Part shown: piece by piece, positions 12,301 through 26,200 of the stretch
How positions within the stretch are numbered: the first letter of the stretch is position 1
Layout of the letters: every line of letters starts with the position of its first letter
Assembly (NCBI RefSeq): GCF_905220365.1
Contig: NC_061140.1
Coordinates: 7,380,501-7,444,500, forward strand
Length of the DNA stretch: 64,000 nt
Source: Vanessa cardui
Lineage: Eukaryota; Arthropoda; Insecta; Lepidoptera; Nymphalidae
Direction of reading: 5' to 3'
Made by a program: the position numbers and the translations under genes
Notes under the pieces: model-generated
What the model was told of the DNA's origin: nothing
The model's input: only the letters and a program-made list of their open reading frames with translations
Database searches by the model: none

Positions 12301-13073
12301 TTAAAATTACCATAAAATAATATACTCTGTGAATATGTTTAAATTATTGTTTTTTCGCTTTTAAAAATAAATTTTGTACTTAAAATCTAATATTTTATTA
12401 TATTTATGCACATTTTAAATGAAATTATGGTGATAGTATTATTGATTTTATAATTATTCAGTTAAATAAATTTAAAATAAAATAACCCTTAAATTAGGCA
12501 TCATTCACACACAAATATACTATAATGCTTTATGTAAGAGTTTTACGAGAAAAACCTTAATGTTTTTGTTTTTTTTTCTAATAATTATATTACAACTTAA
12601 ATAAATGTGCTTTAGATGTGTTGATGTGATTGTTCCAAAAGTAGCAGATTTGTATTGGATAAAAATGTTCAATAAATTCTTTATTTATTTATATTGAATA
12701 TTAGTTTGTAGAATATTTAATTATTATTTTCTATTTGTATTTAAAAATATCTAGTATTTAAAATACATTTTATTTTTATTACATAGTATCGATATATTTC
12801 GCGCATCTCTTGACTTTTGATTATTAAAGACTTACAAACTTCTTAGGCCATCCCTAACTAGCTAGTGGCTAGCAGTGGTGACCTTAGTTGGTTTATAAAT
12901 AAACATTTTACTTATTTCATTGATTTATTATGTGCATTATTTATCGCGATTGTAAGAAAAGATGAACGAAATACAGCAAACAAGATTTAATGTTATCCCT
13001 CAAAAATACAAATAGATTGAATCTTATCACTGTTGGCGTCTTGTTTTTTGTGATTAAGTTTACAAAATAAACC
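12300..13073. promoter_or_regulatory. Divergent intergenic region between vasa and JAK
   Basis: About 0.8 kb of AT-rich DNA separates the inferred 5' exon of vasa (minus) from the JAK start codon (plus). It must contain both 5' ends unless promoters lie elsewhere. I saw no TATA box or initiator that I would trust. A 5' UTR for JAK just before 13074 is expected; the start context AAACCATGG is good. Confidence 0.5.
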
Positions 13074-16000
13074 ATGGCAGCGGTCGAGACAGTTAAAGTG
13101 TCGGTGGTGATTGATTCGACGCCTAATATAATTCCCTGTTCAAGTTCTTTTACTGCAGAAGAATTGTGTATAATTTTATGCAAGAAATATAACATTCCTC
13201 CACTGACGCGTACGTTATTTGCATTACGGATCAGAGGTACAGAGTATTTCCTCAAAGATAACAGCAAAGTTCTTTCGAGTTCACGAGATTATGAATTGAG
13301 AATACGGTTCAAGGTAAGGTTCCACAATATCCTACTAATCCTTACTTAAGTAAGTAATAAATTATAGATAACATTTATATGTAACTTTAATGCTGAATCT
13401 ATTTATATAAATCGTAAGCTTTTAACAATTCATAAATATTTTTTTCTAACTTCAAAGTCTTTAATACTTAATATGTATTGTTGTTTAAAAAAATATATTA
13501 AAACCTTTGGAGTATTTGTAAATAATAGAAATGAAGAAGGCTTTGTCATTTAATTAAGTATTTGTTTTAATAGGTACCTCGCCTTGGTCTTTTAATAACT
13601 CTAGATGAAACAACATATGACTATTACTTCCAACAAGCTCGCAATGATGTTAATGAGAACAAAATACCAGAAATCAAGTATCCTGAACATAAGCAAGAAT
13701 TGTTGGGCCTTGGTATTGCAGATATGTGAGTAAATCAATGGTTTCATTAAATGTGTACCAATTGCAAATATCCACACTTCTGCACCTTTCAAGAATAATT
13801 AAATATTTTTATGATTTTGTATTACTTTAATTAAGGTCTATTACATATTTTTATGATTTTTTTATTACTTTAATTAGGCTCTATTACCAATTTTTTTTTG
13901 GTCCGACCGCTATACATAGGCTACCAGATAGTAAGTGGTCAGCTACATTCAAAGACATTGGAACTCTAAGGAATATTAAAGAAAACTTTATTGAAAAAAC
14001 AATGCTTACATAATAGATTAGAATATATGGCACAATATTAATCTTCTTAAACTTAGCTTAAAGGATTACAATGATTTCCATTGGTTTAGGTGCATTATGG
14101 TTTTAGCAATTTTAAAATGTTTGATTATCTTTAGACCCCACACTAAGATACTTGTATTGTGGGGCCTGAGAAGTTTTCTTATATCAATGCGGCTCCACCA
14201 ATATTTGGGATTAAGGTGTGATATGCCTTGTGCTCATAGACACACTAGCACTCATCCTGTGAACTGTGACGCACATTATGATGTGTTGCTATTAGTGATA
14301 GAATATGTGATGATTATTGGTATTCAGAAAGTTTTGTGAAAAACCCTTAAACCAGGTAAAAATTAGGAAAAAGTCTCAAAAATAAACAACATATTTTTGT
14401 TTCCATATTTATTGTGACATTTATTATTCTTTTTAGTTAGTTAGGTATATCAAACACATGCATTATTCAAAGCATATATTATCAATGATAATGTCAAAAG
14501 TTCAGCAACATTTAGATAATAATATCAAGTATTCATTCATATTGAACTTAATAGAAATAAATTATACTACGAGCATATTTTATCAATAAAAGTAATAGTA
14601 ATTTCTTGAATTTATATATTGCTTTAATCTTTTATTTATTTGTAATTATATTTTTTTTATTTCTTACAATTTATAAATACAATTACAATAATTAATTAAT
14701 AAATAAAATTTATTTTTAAAGGGCACGTAATTATTTACAAGTGTAATTAATGTGTGTTCTTTATTTATATATTTTTTTTTTATATGTGAGTTGCATATAC
14801 ATAATGGTTTAAATTAATTGCTTTATACTGAAACAATTATTGTATAAATGTATTTTTTATACTAAATTCTATTTAATTAATTGATTTAGTTTTTTATAAA
14901 TGTGATACTACAGATATTTTTTATCAATATACATATTATTTATCATCTTTGTTCAATTAGTTTGGAAACTCTTACAATTGTTATCTGATAAAGAATATTT
15001 TAATATGTAATATGCGTCCACTTCTTACATCATGATAAAAAATTAGGTAATTAATTGTAATGATATCACAATGTCTATAAACAAAGTAATTTTATTGTTT
15101 ATCAACAAGTGGAATTCATTATATTATTCATTATGTTTCTGAAATACCATAATTGGAATATAATTAGTATTATGACTTGACTTACAAAATGACATACAAA
15201 TTATAAATGTTCCTATTTGAATTGCAAATGCCGTTATTTGAAAGCGCTATAATTAGTCAAAAGTATAATGGGTGTATAATGTTATAGATATAAATAGTTG
15301 GGAAAGCATTTTGTTCCAATATAAATAGAGATGTTTAAATTTTCTGGTCTCAGGTTAAATTTTAATGTTGTCAGTTGAGATTATCTACTAGAATGAGTAG
15401 GATACAGTCAAACAGATTGTACAAATTGTGGTAGGTTATAATACACGCAAATAATTGTAATTATATTTATAATAAATAAATATAAAGAAATATCATCATT
15501 GACCTGAAAGAGTTGATCATTGTCTTAAAACTATGTAACAAGCTTAGAAGCTTTTCGTCCACCCATGGGACGTTTATAGTTACTTTACTTGTAAATACAC
15601 CATACATGTCATTTACCAAACATTCTATTCAGAATTAAACAATATTGTTTAAGCAATTTCACTTTTACTTTTTCTATTGTATGAAAAAGATAAGGGCAAT
15701 TAGTTACTTAAAAATTCTATGGTTGTGTAGTTTCATGTAACATTATGCTCTGCTAAATGCTCTGCTAAACAATAGTCCATAAAGAATCATTATCTACCTT
15801 TCAATGAAACAATGGTTCTCATAATCAGTGATAGCTGTCTCTACGACAGAAACAATGAATTATCTTTGATAATTAATTTATTATATTATAATTATTTGAT
15901 TATTCTGTTGATAATTATGTCGTTCGATTTTGACCAGGGCGGCCGTTTTATGGGTGATTAATCCATATATAAGCCCGTATAAAGACTGAGATATTACCAG

Positions 16001-19000
16001 ACTTGTGATCTGAAATGAAATCCAGAAGAAATGTATATGTTTCAGACGCATGACTTTGCGTGTTCCGAGGCTATAAATTGACGTGCTCTAAAATGTCAGA
16101 GGCCTGCTTTATGAATTTTCTACATTTTTATAAAAAATATAGTCATATAAACCATTCATAGGGAGTAGACGTAATATTATAACTACCTTTTTTCAATTCA
16201 AAGCACGTAATATGTTTCATATAAGGCAAAATATATATTTCTATAGATAATCTCATGAAAAACATATACATATAATTTCGCTTCACAATAATTTCTATCT
16301 AAGTAGTTATGTATTGCTTTGTTTCAGGACTCGGGCAATATTAGAAGAGAAATTGCCTCTCAATGATGTTGTTCGTAATTACAAGAAATATATCCCGAAG
16401 GTTATTGTACGAAGACATGGACCTTTCCCTAAAAAGTACGCCCATGATTATCTCCCACAGTTGTGCTCCGTGGGGCACAATGTAAAGTGAGTATTCTACA
16501 CATTAATCATTAAAACTGTTATTAAAAATTAAGTCACGTATTTAAACTCGTATATCAATGATATTTCCGGTTTAATTTTTTTTATTTGTAGTGTATAATA
16601 ATATTTTATCTGGGGTTATCTTGCTTACGCGATTCATAAAAATTAACTACTATTGTAATGTAAAACAGATGCTATTAAATACATAAATAATATCAAACTC
16701 TTTAACTCTAATTACAATATTATTTTATTACCTTATCCTATCAATTTGAGGATTCGGACGACTTTTACGACCAGCCTCCATAGGAATGATTTTCTTGGTA
16801 GTTAGGTTCTAAGCCGAGTTATTACTGTCAATTTGAAATATGTTAAATGTTAGTCGGAATCCAAGATAGCATCAAATATAAGGGATAAGATCTATTTCGT
16901 TTCGTCGGATATTCAATGTTTAATTTATCGATATTTATAAAATTACCGAAAAAGGCTGATACGTTACTATTAGTAGTTATGATATAGGTATGTATTACCG
17001 AATTTATTTTTAGTGAAGTTATAGATTAAGTGTCAACGTTTAGCCAAACTTAAAACTTTGCTGACGGGCAACTAATATTGGTGGTGTCCATCATCGTTGT
17101 TATTCGGCAAGGCTAACTTTAGCATTAACCACTTCGTGGATCGTAGTTCTGCTGACAGCTCAGCTCTTTAGGTGTTGATTTTTGTTCATAGTGATGGACG
17201 GCAAATGTAAATATCGATAGCAAATGTGTGGTTCAAAGCGTTAATTTTACATTCAATTTAGGCAGATACCTGAACAATTTCAACAATTATGAAGTGATTT
17301 TTATAGATAAAAAAGGTTTGCTGGTAAATCTTGTTATTTAATTCAACAAAACAAGCATGCCTGCCAAATTTCAAATATGTAGGTCTTTTATTTTCGTACA
17401 AATATATAGTTACACTTGACAGTATTATTACAGTGACAGCACAGCGGCAGTTGCATTCAAATTTCCGTTCACAATTGAAGCCAAAAACACGTACTCTAGA
17501 TAATCATTTTCATCTGATAAAATTATTACATATGGCTAGTTATTATTGTAGCTTCTATTAGACGTAAGTGTTTCGAAGCGCGGAATATTAGACAATTTTT
17601 GAAAAAAAAAATTAATAGAAACGCTTCAACCATGTTTACTATTAGACTCTAATTGAATAATGAGGCCCCTTTACACACATCCATAGGCAATGTCAGCTTG
17701 TCCCCTTGCGGTTACGTTATAAGTGATTATTGCTCACTAAAAGAGCGAGCATGGCCACTGTGGTCCATAACGATATGATGGATATCATATCTTAGGTATA
17801 TTTGGTCTACCTGTAACGTTTTTGGCAATACAGCAGCTATGTTGAAGAATCGGATGCGTCGTTTGAAGTTTATTCGGAAGTCCCAATAAAGATTGACATA
17901 ACGTTATTCATATCATGGTCAATCGAAACAGTGCGTTGAACTATTCCCCATCTCTTAGGGCACGATCAATTATCCGATACGACTCACGAGTCACCCATTG
18001 TACGTCAATTGCAGTTATCGTACGACACAAATTAGATGTAGCATCGGTAAATGCAATGGAATGAAAATAAAACCGATTACTGTCGATTTACACAACCAAT
18101 AGAAATAGCTCTTTCTCGCGCCATTCGACGCTATTCGTCGCTATAGATTCACGCGTCAGAGAAAGCAAGTGCATGTAAATCGACGCGTCAAATTGACGAA
18201 TATATTAATTAGGTCATATGATATTACTAGTTATTACGTTTGTTCAAAGAACATATTCGCATGAGAAATAAATATTGATAATTTGGGATAGCGTACTTAA
18301 TTCGGATGTGATCGGTGTTACGAATTTTGCCGATGCGACATCTAAGTTGTGTCATACTATGTATACTATGATAGCATCTCAAGTGCCAAAACGACTACAA
18401 AACATCAAATCAATCGGTCGTATTGTATGCGAATTCTCAGAATACGAATAAAAACCAGAATTATTTTTCTATACCGGTTAGGAAAAAAATAGGTTCAAGA
18501 ATAAGGAAATATTCTATTTTATATTTAAAACTGATCTGTTCGCAAACGTGACGCATTAAAAACTTTAAGAAAAAACTTGAAACGAAAAAATATATTTGAA
18601 GAGCTGTGATATACTTGTTACAAAAAGCGAACGAAATAGATTAAATAGAAATACATATATACATATATTGATAATAATAGATAGACTTGAATTAAATGAA
18701 ATAATGCCATAAATTCCCATGACCTTGGATCATGTAGTCTGTATTTAAAAAAAATTGGCTTCGTTTTACTTCCATAACTCACATTTATTGGGCAAAGTAA
18801 AAGTATAATTTATTTGTTTTTATATTACAGTTACGTCAAAAATCTCTACCTTCAACAATTATATGGATTAGCACCTAACTATCTCGCCGAGGAGTACGAT
18901 AACGTCCTTTGGCAGAATGGCAGTGATGTGGTACCTGTGAGAGTGGTCGTAGCACCGTTTCATCCCCACCAACCCGGCATACGTCTTTATAATACTTGCA

Positions 19001-22000
19001 AAAGAGATGTAAGTTATGAATCTAATGATACACACTGTATCTGATCTGATCCTGAATAAATATCACCCAAGTGACTATTGAGCAGAGATGGCCCAGAGGT
19101 TAGAACGCGTGCATCTTAACCGTTGATTGCGGGTTCAAACCCAGGCAAGCACCGCTGATTCATGTGCTTAATTTGTCTTTATAATTCATCTCGTGCTCAG
19201 CGGTGAAGGAAAACATCGTGAGGAAACCTGCATGTGACAAATTTCAAAGAAATTCTGCCACATGTGTATTCCACCAACCCGCATTGGAACAGCGTGGTGG
19301 AATATGTTCCGAACCTTCTCCTTAAAAAGGGAGAGGAGGCCTTTAGCCGAGCAGTGGGAATTTACAGGCCGTTGTTGTAAGTGACTATTTATGTGTTTCA
19401 GTGGTTTCATGTCTGCACGATAGAAGAGTTGATATATTTGACGAGAAACGGTGATCATTCTATAGAAGTTTCTAGAAGAGGAACGCCCTTGTTTTTCAAA
19501 TTCAAATCCGAGGAACAGTTGTCTTCATTTATATCATTGTGCGATGGTTATTATCGGTAAGTGAAATTGCTATTATTTTTATCCTAATGATATTGATGAT
19601 ACATTGATACTTATTATTATTATCATTTTAACAGGTTGATGGTGAAATGGACGTTTAATCTTTCAAAAGACGACGAGACTCCCTCTTTGAAAGAATTGCA
19701 AAGGATAAAATGTCATGGTCCAGTCGGGTCAGTAACAAAACACGAACAAGTATAGTACAACACGACTTAGATGTAGCATTGGTAAATTTAATAAAACCGA
19801 TTACTGCCGATTTATACAACCAATAGAAATAGCTCCCTATCGCGCCATTCGACGCTATTTGTCGCTATAGATTCAAGCGTCAATACAACCCGAGAAAACA
19901 AGTGCATGTAAATCGACGCGTCATACTGATGAATATATTAGGTCATATGATTTTAAAATTTATTACGTTCGTGTAAAGATAGTATTCACATAAGAAATAA
20001 ATATTCATAATTTGGAATGACGTACTTTATTCCGATGTGATCGGTTTTACGAATTTTCCGGATGCTAAATCTAAGTTGTGTCGTACTATAACTATAACAA
20101 AGTTTACATGTATCTCTATATTAATATTTTTGTTCAATTTTCAGTGGTGCGTTTTCGTACCGGAAGTTAGAAGAGAAAAGAAGTAAAAAACACGGGTGCT
20201 ATATTATAAGACAGTGTCAGGATGACTACAATGTATTTTATTTAGACGTTTGTACAAAGAATAGGTAAATACTTTTATATTTTTAAAGTAGTAAACGGAA
20301 TTGTTAATGTTAGTACGTAATTGTAAAGCTTATTCCAATGGAAGTAGGCATATCGATACACAAACCATAAATGAATTTCATGCGATTTGCTAATGCTGTA
20401 TTGTGCACTATTTAAGAGTGTATAATTAATATGTCTTTATTTATAATACAACACAATTACACTTAATTACTTACCATTACAAAGTATAAAACAAAGTCGC
20501 TTTCTCTGTCCCTATATCCCTATGTTTGCTTAAATCTTTAAAACTAAGTAACGGATTTTGATGTGGTTTTTTTAATAGATAGAGTGATTCGAGAGAAAGG
20601 TTTTGGTGTATAATACATAGACGATATAGTAAAGAAACACTTATAATTTTAGAAGTTTCTAATGTGATATCGTAGATAAACAAATTCTGTAGTACATATA
20701 GCTTTGCACCTGACAGAATCCGGGGCGGGTCGCTAGTATCCACATAAATACTATTTCCTAAAATCCGTTAACAGTTTCGTTTCGTTCAAAGCCTTTGACG
20801 ACCTCCGTGGTCGAGTGGTGTGTTTTCATGGGTACGCCACTCCGAGGTCCTGGGTTTGATTCCAGGCCGAGTCGATGTAGATTACCATTAGTTTTCTATA
20901 TCCGTCTTGGGTCTGGGTTTTTGTGGTACCGTACCGTTACTTCTGATTTTCCAAAACACAAGTGCTTTAGCTACTTACATTGGGATCAGAGTAATGTATG
21001 TGATGTTGTCTCATAAAAAAAAGCGCCATTTTTTTCGCAAATCCATAGTGAATACCATCGATTAATCAAGATTTCGACCAATGATAGAGCGACATTTTAA
21101 TGTCAAATATTGTTTATTTGGCTCTTCCCCTGATATGGTTGGAATAGAGTATGTTATAATTTTGTCTGTAAATATGTTTTTTTGTGTATTGCAGTACCAC
21201 AGAGACATATAGATTGGAGTACAAAGGACATTGTTACATATTTAACAAGGAGGAATACTTCAGCATTGAAAGATTAGTCAGCTGTCATCAGAATAATGAA
21301 GGGAGGATATATTTAAACGAGTGTATCCCTCCTTCGGAATATGGTATGTGATAATATTATACTATTCAGTACAATTTTTAGTATTATCAAGTTAGCCGTT
21401 GAGCTGAAATGGCCCAGTGGTTGGAACACGTGTATCTTAACCGATGATAGCGGGTTCAAACCCAGGCAATCACCACTATATATATGTGCATGTAAATATG
21501 TGCTTAATTATATAATTCATCTCGTGCTCGGCGATGAAGGAAAACATTGTGAGGAAACCTGCATGTGTCTAATTTCATCAAAATTCTGCCACATGTGTGC
21601 ATTCCACCAATCTGCATTGGAACAGCGTGGTGGAATATGTTCCAATTTCTCTCAATAATGGAAGAGGAGGCCTTATCTCAGCAGTGGGAAATTTACAGGC
21701 TGTTACTTTACTTTTTTACCTGATACGGATTATTGGTTATATTTAGAGAATTAAATATTAATACTTATTTCAGACAAATCTCAGTTACTCCTCTGCGGGG
21801 AACCAGTGAAAAAAGGTGTCAGGATAGACCAAGCTGAGCTGCAAGATATATTAAAGGACAACAAAAGTCCCCGATGTCTGCCAAACAAAGACATACTTTT
21901 GTACACAGGTAAAGATAACTAATATAAATAAATGTATATAAACTATATATTAATAGTTTATATCAAAATAGCACAGTTATTAATTCATTTTGTAAATAGG

Positions 22001-23230
22001 CTCTGAAAAAGTGGGATCCGAAAATGTCACAGCTACATACAAAGCTTTATGGAGGCTCGATGAAACTAAAAAGCTTCTGGTTGCCTTCAAAACTCTTCAG
22101 AGGGACAGAGCTAATGATTATCTAAAGGTAAGTCTATCAATGTTCATTTAATGTTATAAAACTTATCTGACCGCTAATACTTTGTAAGGTATTGGAGTGA
22201 GCTCGTGTAATTTGAGATATAAGGTGCATAATTATTAATTCCAAGGATGCTATGGTGAAGGTATTTTTAATCAAAGTTTCAAACGAAAACATGTTCTTGA
22301 AGTTTGTCTATCAATTTTCATATTAAATGCCTTTTTCTAAACATACAAACTATCTATCAATGATATATCGTATATGTTTAACTTTTTATTTTTAGAAATG
22401 ATTACTAGTGTCTCTAGTCAAGCAATACTAATAAGGTTTAAAATTTGTATATAGTATACTATGTATAAACCATTTAAAAGTTATATATAACATGTAACAT
22501 ATGTCATATATACATGTAGCAGTTTCCTATTAGAAGTTGTATTGATATGAATATACTTTGCAGGATTTTATCGAATTAGCGAGTAAGTGGGCTTGCGTGC
22601 AGTCAAGTTCGATAGTCCGACTGTACGGCGTTACACTCAGCTCACCGACAGCGATGGTGCTCGAATTCTTGCCATATGGACCGTTTGACGTCTACCTAAG
22701 GTAAATTTAACATATATATTTAATATATACTTTAATTTAACATACGAATGTTATGTTAATAGTATGTTGTACTAAAAATATTTATCATTTCTTAAGAATT
22801 AAAGGATTGTAGAAATTATTGATATATTTTGCAGTGAAATATTGTACATACACATTTGTCTTATATTCAGGATATAATTTAAAATTTAATTTCTTCTCTA
22901 ATTGATAACTTTTAATTATTATATATATATATACAAGAGCTGAGATGGCCCAGTGGTTAGAACGCGTGCATCTTAACCGATGATTGCGGGTTCAAATCCA
23001 GGCAAGCACAACTATAAATATGTGATTAATTTGTATTTATAATTCATCTCGTGCTCGGCGGTGAAGGAAAACATCGTGAGGAAACCTGCATGTGTCTAAT
23101 TTCATCGAAATTCTGCCACATGTGCATTCCACCAACCCGCATTGGAACAGCGTGGTGGAATATGTTCCAAACCCTCTCCTTAATGGAAGAGGAGGCCTTT
23201 AGCCCAGCAGTGGGAAATTTACAGGCTGTT

Positions 23231-23278
<48 letters not shown>

Positions 23279-26200
23279 TATTACATATAATATATATAAT
23301 TTAAATTTAATTGATAACTTTTAATTAATTAATTAATATTTTAGAGAAAACGAGGAACGCGTGAAGCCGTTACACTTGAAGAAAGTAGCCGCTGGCCTGG
23401 CTCGTGCGCTGTGGGACTTGTCGGAGGCCGGCGTCGTGCACGGCGGCATCCGCTGCCGGCGTCTCCTACTGGCGTCGCACCAAGCCGACAGGATCATTGT
23501 CAAGCTGTCCGGCCCTAGCCTGAGACAGTACACGCCGCAAGAGTAAGTAGTACTTAGATGTAGCATCGGAAAATGCAATGGAATGAAAATAAAACCGAAT
23601 ACTGCCGATTTACATAACAGAAATAGCTCCCTATCGCGCCATTCGACGCTATTGGTCGCTATAGATTCACGCGTCAAAGAAAGCGAGTGTAAGTAAATCG
23701 ACGCGTCAAATTGACGGATATATTAGGTCACGTGATATTACAAGTTATTACGTTTGTGCAAAGATCATATTCGCGTGAGAAATAAATATTGATAATTTGG
23801 GATAGTGTACTCAATTCGGATGTGATCGGTTTTACGAATTTTACCGATGCGACATCTAAGTAGTGTCGTTACTATACCTGTATCAGTAGTAGTACTACGT
23901 ACTATCAGTATCCTGCTGGTTTATATTTAGATTTGTCAACACCATACATTGCAATAAAACTCATTATGCAATTATACAGATCTAATTTTGCTTTCTTATA
24001 CTTACTCGCTTACTATCAGGTTTGCCAGCTTACATAAATAACTATCACTAAATAAATACTTATTTTTATCAGTTCAAATGAAATCAGTGACTGAGTGAAT
24101 GATTTCTGTAACCCAGGTTTTGGCCTAGCTCAGTAGGAGCGGCACTAATTGTATTTTGAAACTGTCTCAAATTGCTTATTCGAAAATAAAGTAAATAAAT
24201 ATTTTGGTCGATTAATTAATACTTAATGTTGTTTCAAATTTTCGCGATTATTACACATTTAAATAAAACTAGTTATAACGGATTTGAATCGCGTATATTA
24301 ATTATTTTTGACATCTCGACGTTTCGAGCACTTTACAGCGTTCTTGGTCACGGGTAGACTAAGGTGGCATTTGTCTATTTGAAGAACAAAGGAAATATTA
24401 TTTACAACTACCGTTAAATCCGTCAAATCCGTTATAACTAGTTTTATTTAAATAATTAATACTTGTTATTTATAAAAGCATTTCAAGTTATTTTAATAGC
24501 GAATGGTATTTTAAACACTATAATATAACTTACAAATGATTGACTTCAAAATATATTTTTTAATTGAAGTTTCACAAAATATAGTGTGTTGGAGGATAGA
24601 AATAATGTTTCTTCAAAATAAAATTATTATTATTATATTAAAACTAAATTTTTTTTTGTTTACAGTGTTCATTGGATGCCAGTGGAATTTTTCTCGGATA
24701 TGAATCTCGCAAAGCGTTCGGTCGTCGGTGACATTTGGGCGTTCGCGACCACGCTGTGGGAAGTGTTCTCCTACGGACAGTCGCCCGCCGACACCAACCC
24801 CGTGCTCACTGCAAGGGTGAGTCATACAACAGCTCACCTTGCAATATGTAAAATGTTACATGTTGCTATGTTTGTACATAAACAAACGAGGTTATATGTG
24901 GTTCTCTTTTCCGTTTTTCTGATTTATTTTCTCTGAATGGTTGTCAATATTTTAGTACGATTGTACAAAAATGTTTTTATCTTTAATGACTTGATGATTA
25001 AATAAATAAATAAATAAATAAATATGAGACAACATCACATACATTACTCTGATCCCAATGTATGTAGCTGGAGCACTTGTGTTATGGAAAATCAGAAGTA
25101 ACGACGGGACCACAAACACCCAGACCAAAGACAACATAGAAAACTAATGGTAATCTACATCGACTCGGCCGGGAATCGAACCCGGGACCTCAGAGTGGCG
25201 TATCCATGAAAACCAGTAGAAGGTATATTCCGCGATGAATTAAAATCTGGAGGCCCTGGGCCACTAAAGTGCGGGGGGGGGGGGAGTTCGTGTTTTCAAT
25301 TATAATGTAACTCATGAGAGAGGGGATAGTTCGTGTTTTCAACTATAATGTAACTCATGAGAGAGGGGATAGTTCGATTTTCAATTATAATGTAACTCAT
25401 GAGAGGTCGGTCCGGCAGAGTTACGAGATGGGCGACCGGCTGCTGCGGCCGTCGCGCTGCCCGGGCGAGGTGTGGGCGCTCCTGCGTCAGTGCTGGCACA
25501 GCGACCCGCTACGCCCACAGGAGATCATGCGAGATATGAACCATATGCTACATCGCGGTAAGACCATATTATTAAGTATTGTTGCCACATAACTTTGCCA
25601 GAAATTGTTCCCTCACCGCGGTACGCCCGCTACGTATTGCCATATAGCTTTGCCGGAAATTGTTCCCTATATCTGTAAATTGCCGGAAATTGTCCAATTT
25701 AAAATAGGATACTAAGATTTTCAGGAGATCATGCGAGACATGAACCATATGCTACATCGCGGTAAGCCCGTTACGTATTGCCACATAACTTTGCCGGAAA
25801 TTGTTCGCTATATCCGTAAATGGCCGGAAATTGCCCGATTTAAAATAGGATACTAAGATTTTCAGGAGATCATGCGAGACATGAACCACATGTTGCATCG
25901 CGGTAAGCCCGCTACGTATTGCCACATAACTTTGCCAGAAATTGTTCCCTATATCCGTAAATGGCCGGAAATTGTCCGATTTAAAATAGGATACAAAGAT
26001 TTTTTTTTAAGTTTACAAATTATGAGTTGAGAAAATATTTTATTGAATAATGGATCACAATCTGAATAAATATTAAATTTCCGCTTACTCAATTTATATC
26101 AATTATTAATGCTGAAAGTGTAGAGTAATATTTTTATTTTAATATTTTCAATATTTGTATTTGTAATTATGGATTTTTATTTTGCAGAGTACGTACCGCT

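Larger units (their letters stand above)
13074..19727 (+). other. hop: JAK exons 1-6: FERM domain
   Basis: Residues 1-326. The first exon encodes an F1 ubiquitin-like lobe (KVSVVIDSTP... ALRIRGTEYFL); later exons encode DYYFQQARNDV, the basic KKYIPKVIVRRHGPFPKK helix, and the F3 part (WFHVCTIEELIYL, FKFKSEEQLSSFISLCDGYYRLM). In JAKs this domain binds the receptor box region. Introns 2 and 3 are the long ones (2.6 and 2.3 kb). Confidence 0.85.
20145..21908 (+). other. hop: JAK exons 7-9: SH2-like domain
   Basis: Residues about 326-460. GGAFSYRKLEE leads to HGCYIIRQCQDDYNVFYLDV, the alpha-A/beta-B/beta-C pattern of an SH2 fold with the position of the phosphotyrosine-binding Arg at YIIRQC. Then come YRLEYKGHCYIF and FSIERLVSCHQNN. 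Whether it binds phosphotyrosine cannot be told from sequence. Confidence 0.75.

Noticed and set aside
22934..23010. tRNA gene suggested by A and B box strings
   Set aside because: The same strings head about ten SINE copies here; no cloverleaf or terminal pairing is convincing.
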